Shown: positions 5,604 through 7,406 of the stretch, in pieces
How positions within the stretch are numbered: position 1 is the stretch's first letter
Layout: each line of letters opens with the position of its first letter
Assembly (NCBI GenBank): GCA_022567365.1
Contig: JADFHG010000172.1
Location: forward strand, 1 to 7,406
Direction of reading: 5' to 3'
Origin: Planctomycetota bacterium
Lineage (GTDB): Bacteria > Planctomycetota > Phycisphaerae > UBA1845
DNA length: 7,406 nt
Notes under the pieces: generated by a model
The model's database searches: none
Told to the model about the DNA's origin: nothing
Seen by the model: the letters and a program-made list of their open reading frames with translations, nothing else
Position numbers and translations under genes: made by a program

Positions 5604-6641
5604 TTAGAAACTGATGGTGGTATTCAACGTGAACCGATGGTCCATCAGGTGCGAGGCACGGCTTTCGAGCGGAATCTCGTACGTGAGACCAACCGAAACA
5701 TTGTCCAGCGCCTGCCACCGAAACCCAAACCCCGCCGAGAAGAAGTCGCGCCCGCGCGCCTTGGCGGCGCCGAGGCTTCCGACGTCGAGATAGTCCTCGC
5801 CGAACGGCAGGCGTTTCGCGTTGCTTAACCAGTGGATCCCGTGGATTTCGATCAAGGGGCGAAACGTATCGGTCAGCTCGTAGTCGAGATGCAGGTTCCA
5901 CACGACGCTGTAGTTGGCCGCATTGTGGTTCATCGGAATCCGACCGCTCAGCGCGCCGATGAAATGCCATTTGTCCCAGCCCTTCGCGACACTGACGAAC
6001 GGGCTGAGCTCCTGGTCGCCGCCCTGAAAGGCATCCGACGAGCCGTTTTCCCATTCCCAGCGAAACCCGCCGCTGACCAGGAAATGCGCCTGGGGATCGC
6101 TGTGAAACGCATACTTCAGGCCGATCGCCAGGTCGTTCCAGCCGTCGCCGGCCGACGTCACGTGGCTGTCGACCCAGCTATACCCGTCCTTCGTCGCGAT
6201 GAGCGCGAGACGCTCCGTGAGGGCGATGCGAATCTGCATGGCCACGACGTTGACCTGCCCGCCGCGCAATACCGATCGGTCCGGGATTCGGTGATAGATA
6301 TAGAACGGACGAAGGTCGGTCGTGATGAACGGATCCTCGAAGTAGAGAGGCATCCCGACGGGTTTGACGAAGTCGTCGTAGCCGTCCAACCCCGTGAGGA
6401 ACCCAGGCCACATCTTGGCTTCGATGTCTTTGACCCACTGCGGATGTGAGGATGACGAGGTCGTCGTGATGCTTGTGGATTGCGAATCCTCGGCCTGTCC
6501 GAGGGCAAGCGTCGGCGTGAGCGTGCCAAGAGCAAAGGCCGACACGGCCTCTTCCGCATGAACCGTTTGCACGGATGGAAGCCCCGTCAAGGCTGCGACC
6601 AGGACAAAGAAACTTGTGGAAAACTGCTTGTTGTTTTGCAT
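5604..6641 (-). CDS. Outer-membrane beta-barrel protein (putative)
   Basis: Predicted exported protein of 345 residues. Start ATG 6641 has AAAGGA (6653-6648) six bases upstream; the frame is open further back to 6839, but that part is Arg/Cys-rich and not signal-like. The signal peptide is residues 1-29, with a hydrophobic core FFVLVAALTG and cleavage after VHA. A Ser/Thr-rich linker follows (SQSTSITTTSSSSH, 53-66). From about 105 to the end, strands alternate polar and hydrophobic residues with many aromatics (VNVVAMQIRIALTERLALIA, NDLAIGLKYAF, HFLVSGGFRWEW). The last residues are TLNTTISF: a terminal Phe in an alternating strand is the classic signal for barrel assembly by BamA. The pattern GDGWNDLAIGLKYAF recalls barrels annotated as MetA-pathway-of-phenol-degradation family, but that match is only an impression. 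The substrate is unknown. The two small peptide genes follow on the same strand and may be co-transcribed. Confidence 0.78.
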   Translation of the reverse strand: MQNNKQFSTSFFVLVAALTGLPSVQTVHAEEAVSAFALGTLTPTLALGQAEDSQSTSITTTSSSSHPQWVKDIEAKMWPGFLTGLDGYDDFVKPVGMPLYFEDPFITTDLRPFYIYHRIPDRSVLRGGQVNVVAMQIRIALTERLALIATKDGYSWVDSHVTSAGDGWNDLAIGLKYAFHSDPQAHFLVSGGFRWEWENGSSDAFQGGDQELSPFVSVAKGWDKWHFIGALSGRIPMNHNAANYSVVWNLHLDYELTDTFRPLIEIHGIHWLSNAKRLPFGEDYLDVGSLGAAKARGRDFFSAGFGFRWQALDNVSVGLTYEIPLESRASHLMDHRFTLNTTISF

Positions 6642-7175
6642 GGTAAGTCCTTTCAGGTCTGTTTGCGAAGCGCTAGTCGAACGGTTGCCCCGAAGAGCAA
6701 ACGCCGAGAAAAGAGAACGCATTCCCAGGTACGGACAACAAGACGAAAACCGACAAATGGACCGGCCATTGCCGCGCCAACGGCAGGCTGCGATCGCTTC
6801 CAGGTACCCACGCACGAACCGCAGCCGGAACAGTCGCATAATCGGACATGTCCTCGAAAGAGCAATAGCGGAAACTGGAAAACTGCCGCCGCCCGCCCGT
6901 TGTTGACCGGAATCGATACACCGAAGGTAGAGAGAGTCTAATCAATAAACTCTCAGATGTTTTCCATGTGCCGATCTCGTTCGTGTCGCGCCCGTTCTTG
7001 GATCAGGATTCGCGACACCAGCCGGAACGCGGCGGCGTTGGCACCCCGGACTGTTCGGTGGATACCGCAGCCTGCGCGCGCCCCGATCGCGGAAAGCCCG
7101 GTCAATCGAAGAAGCGCAAACAGCTACCCTACATCGACGACTGCCACGCCTCGACATCGGCTGCGTCCTCTTCGG
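6642..7175. other. Long non-coding region upstream of the outer-membrane protein
   Basis: No convincing gene is seen in these 534 bases. The several open frames on both strands translate to Arg/Ser-rich sequence without family features. The region should contain the promoter of the barrel gene, but I found no -35/-10 pair with good spacing. It holds an AT-rich patch with a 6-bp hairpin (6932-6954) and a pair of 6-base complementary blocks, gtttgc (6661-6666) and gcaaac (6697-6702), just upstream of the barrel gene's ribosome site. The right part abuts the broken integrase and may be leftover mobile-element DNA. Confidence 0.5.
6932..6954. repeat. AT-rich hairpin in the gap upstream of the barrel gene
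   Basis: gagagt (6932-6937) pairs with actctc (6949-6954) around an 11-base AT-rich loop (ctaatcaataa). The patch stands out from GC-rich surroundings. It could be an operator-like site or the scar of an element boundary; there is no direct evidence for either. Confidence 0.3.
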
Positions 7176-7406
7176 TTACGCCTTCGACCGTTCCGCCGGT
7201 ATCGTCCAGACTTCGCTACCGAGGTCAAATTCGTTCCACTTGGCAAGCGCAACTTCGCCCCGCCGTTGAGCCGTTGCCAGCAGCATTTTAAGCGCCAACC
7301 GCGAGCCTTCCGACATATCCGCGTCCGGTAGGCCGTTCCAGAAGGTCTGAATCTCAGCAGGGCTTAGAACGCGGTCGCGAGGCGTTTCCTTCGCCGGGGG
7401 TTTCAA
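7176..7406 (-). pseudogene. Tyrosine recombinase (phage-type integrase) fragment, truncated
   Basis: The frame enters from the right edge and ends at TAA 7176. Its 76 visible residues match the start of the catalytic domain of P4-like site-specific integrases: RDRVLSPAEIQTFWNGL (10-26), then RLALKMLLATAQRRGEV (36-52), then LAKWNEFDL (54-62) and EVWTIPAERSKA (65-76). TAQRRGE is catalytic box I, with Arg48 the first active-site Arg and Ala in place of the common Gly at 46. Intact relatives continue after WTIPAER.K with a Lys hairpin, the HxxR box and the active-site Tyr; here the protein stops at once. No other frame downstream restores these motifs, so the enzyme cannot be catalytic as written. 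The same frame reopens after the stop (7157 to 6942), but that product is not integrase-like. It is a remnant of an integrated element, or an element cut at this point. Confidence 0.72.

Noticed and set aside
6642..6839. N-terminal extension of the outer-membrane protein
   Set aside because: A proper signal peptide and a well-spaced ribosome site start the protein at 6641. The upstream residues are Arg/Cys-rich and would bury the signal peptide.
6942..7157. 71-codon - strand frame in phase with the integrase after its stop
   Set aside because: It is Arg-rich, lacks integrase boxes and has no ribosome site. It is probably a chance frame in GC-rich DNA.
7098..7184. Short - strand frame ending EEDAADVEAWQSSM, overlapping the integrase end
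   Set aside because: The acidic tail looked gene-like, but the frame is closed by a stop just upstream, has no start with a ribosome site and is under 30 codons.

Overview
The window is GC-rich chromosomal DNA with well-spaced genes and long non-coding gaps. The gene content, an outer-membrane barrel ending in Phe, very small signal-peptide-like proteins and GC-rich inverted repeats between genes point to a Gram-negative bacterium. My best guess is Planctomycetota, because the dispersed repeat carrying ctcccttacggtcgcgg and the tiny peptides with a Gly-Gly-Cys motif resemble what I associate with that phylum. That is recollection, not a database match.

Layout. The left edge (3-110) holds what looks like the last 35 codons of a membrane protein on the + strand. 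A 48-bp imperfect tandem duplication (113-208) and an otherwise empty gap follow. A tRNA-Glu(UUC) lies on the - strand at 486-558 with a good sigma70-type promoter at 606-634. Next comes a + strand two-gene operon (903-3454) for a periplasmic-binding lipoprotein and a fused two-domain permease of the Fe3+/aminoethylphosphonate-type ABC importer group; no ATPase gene is in the window. At 3716-4813 (+) is a pyruvate dehydrogenase E1 alpha subunit without its usual E1 beta or E2 neighbours.

The region 4814-5193 is non-coding and carries two inverted-repeat elements. One is a perfect 25-bp hairpin whose arm recurs, identical, at 749-773. Beyond it, on the - strand, lies a likely three-gene unit read from right to left: an outer-membrane beta-barrel protein (6641-5604) and two related peptides of 39 and 40 residues (5504-5385 and 5316-5194). 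The second peptide had to be re-started, and the first is shorter than a usual ORF cut-off. A GC-rich hairpin sits in each gap of this unit and after its end.

The region 6642-7175 has no convincing gene. The right edge (7176-7406, -) is a tyrosine-recombinase (phage-type integrase) fragment that stops right after the first catalytic box, so it looks like a decayed mobile-element remnant.

How the genes work together: the SBP and permease would form one importer with an ATPase encoded elsewhere. PdhA is a housekeeping enzyme of pyruvate oxidation. The barrel plus twin peptides is the least explained unit and the best candidate for something undescribed.
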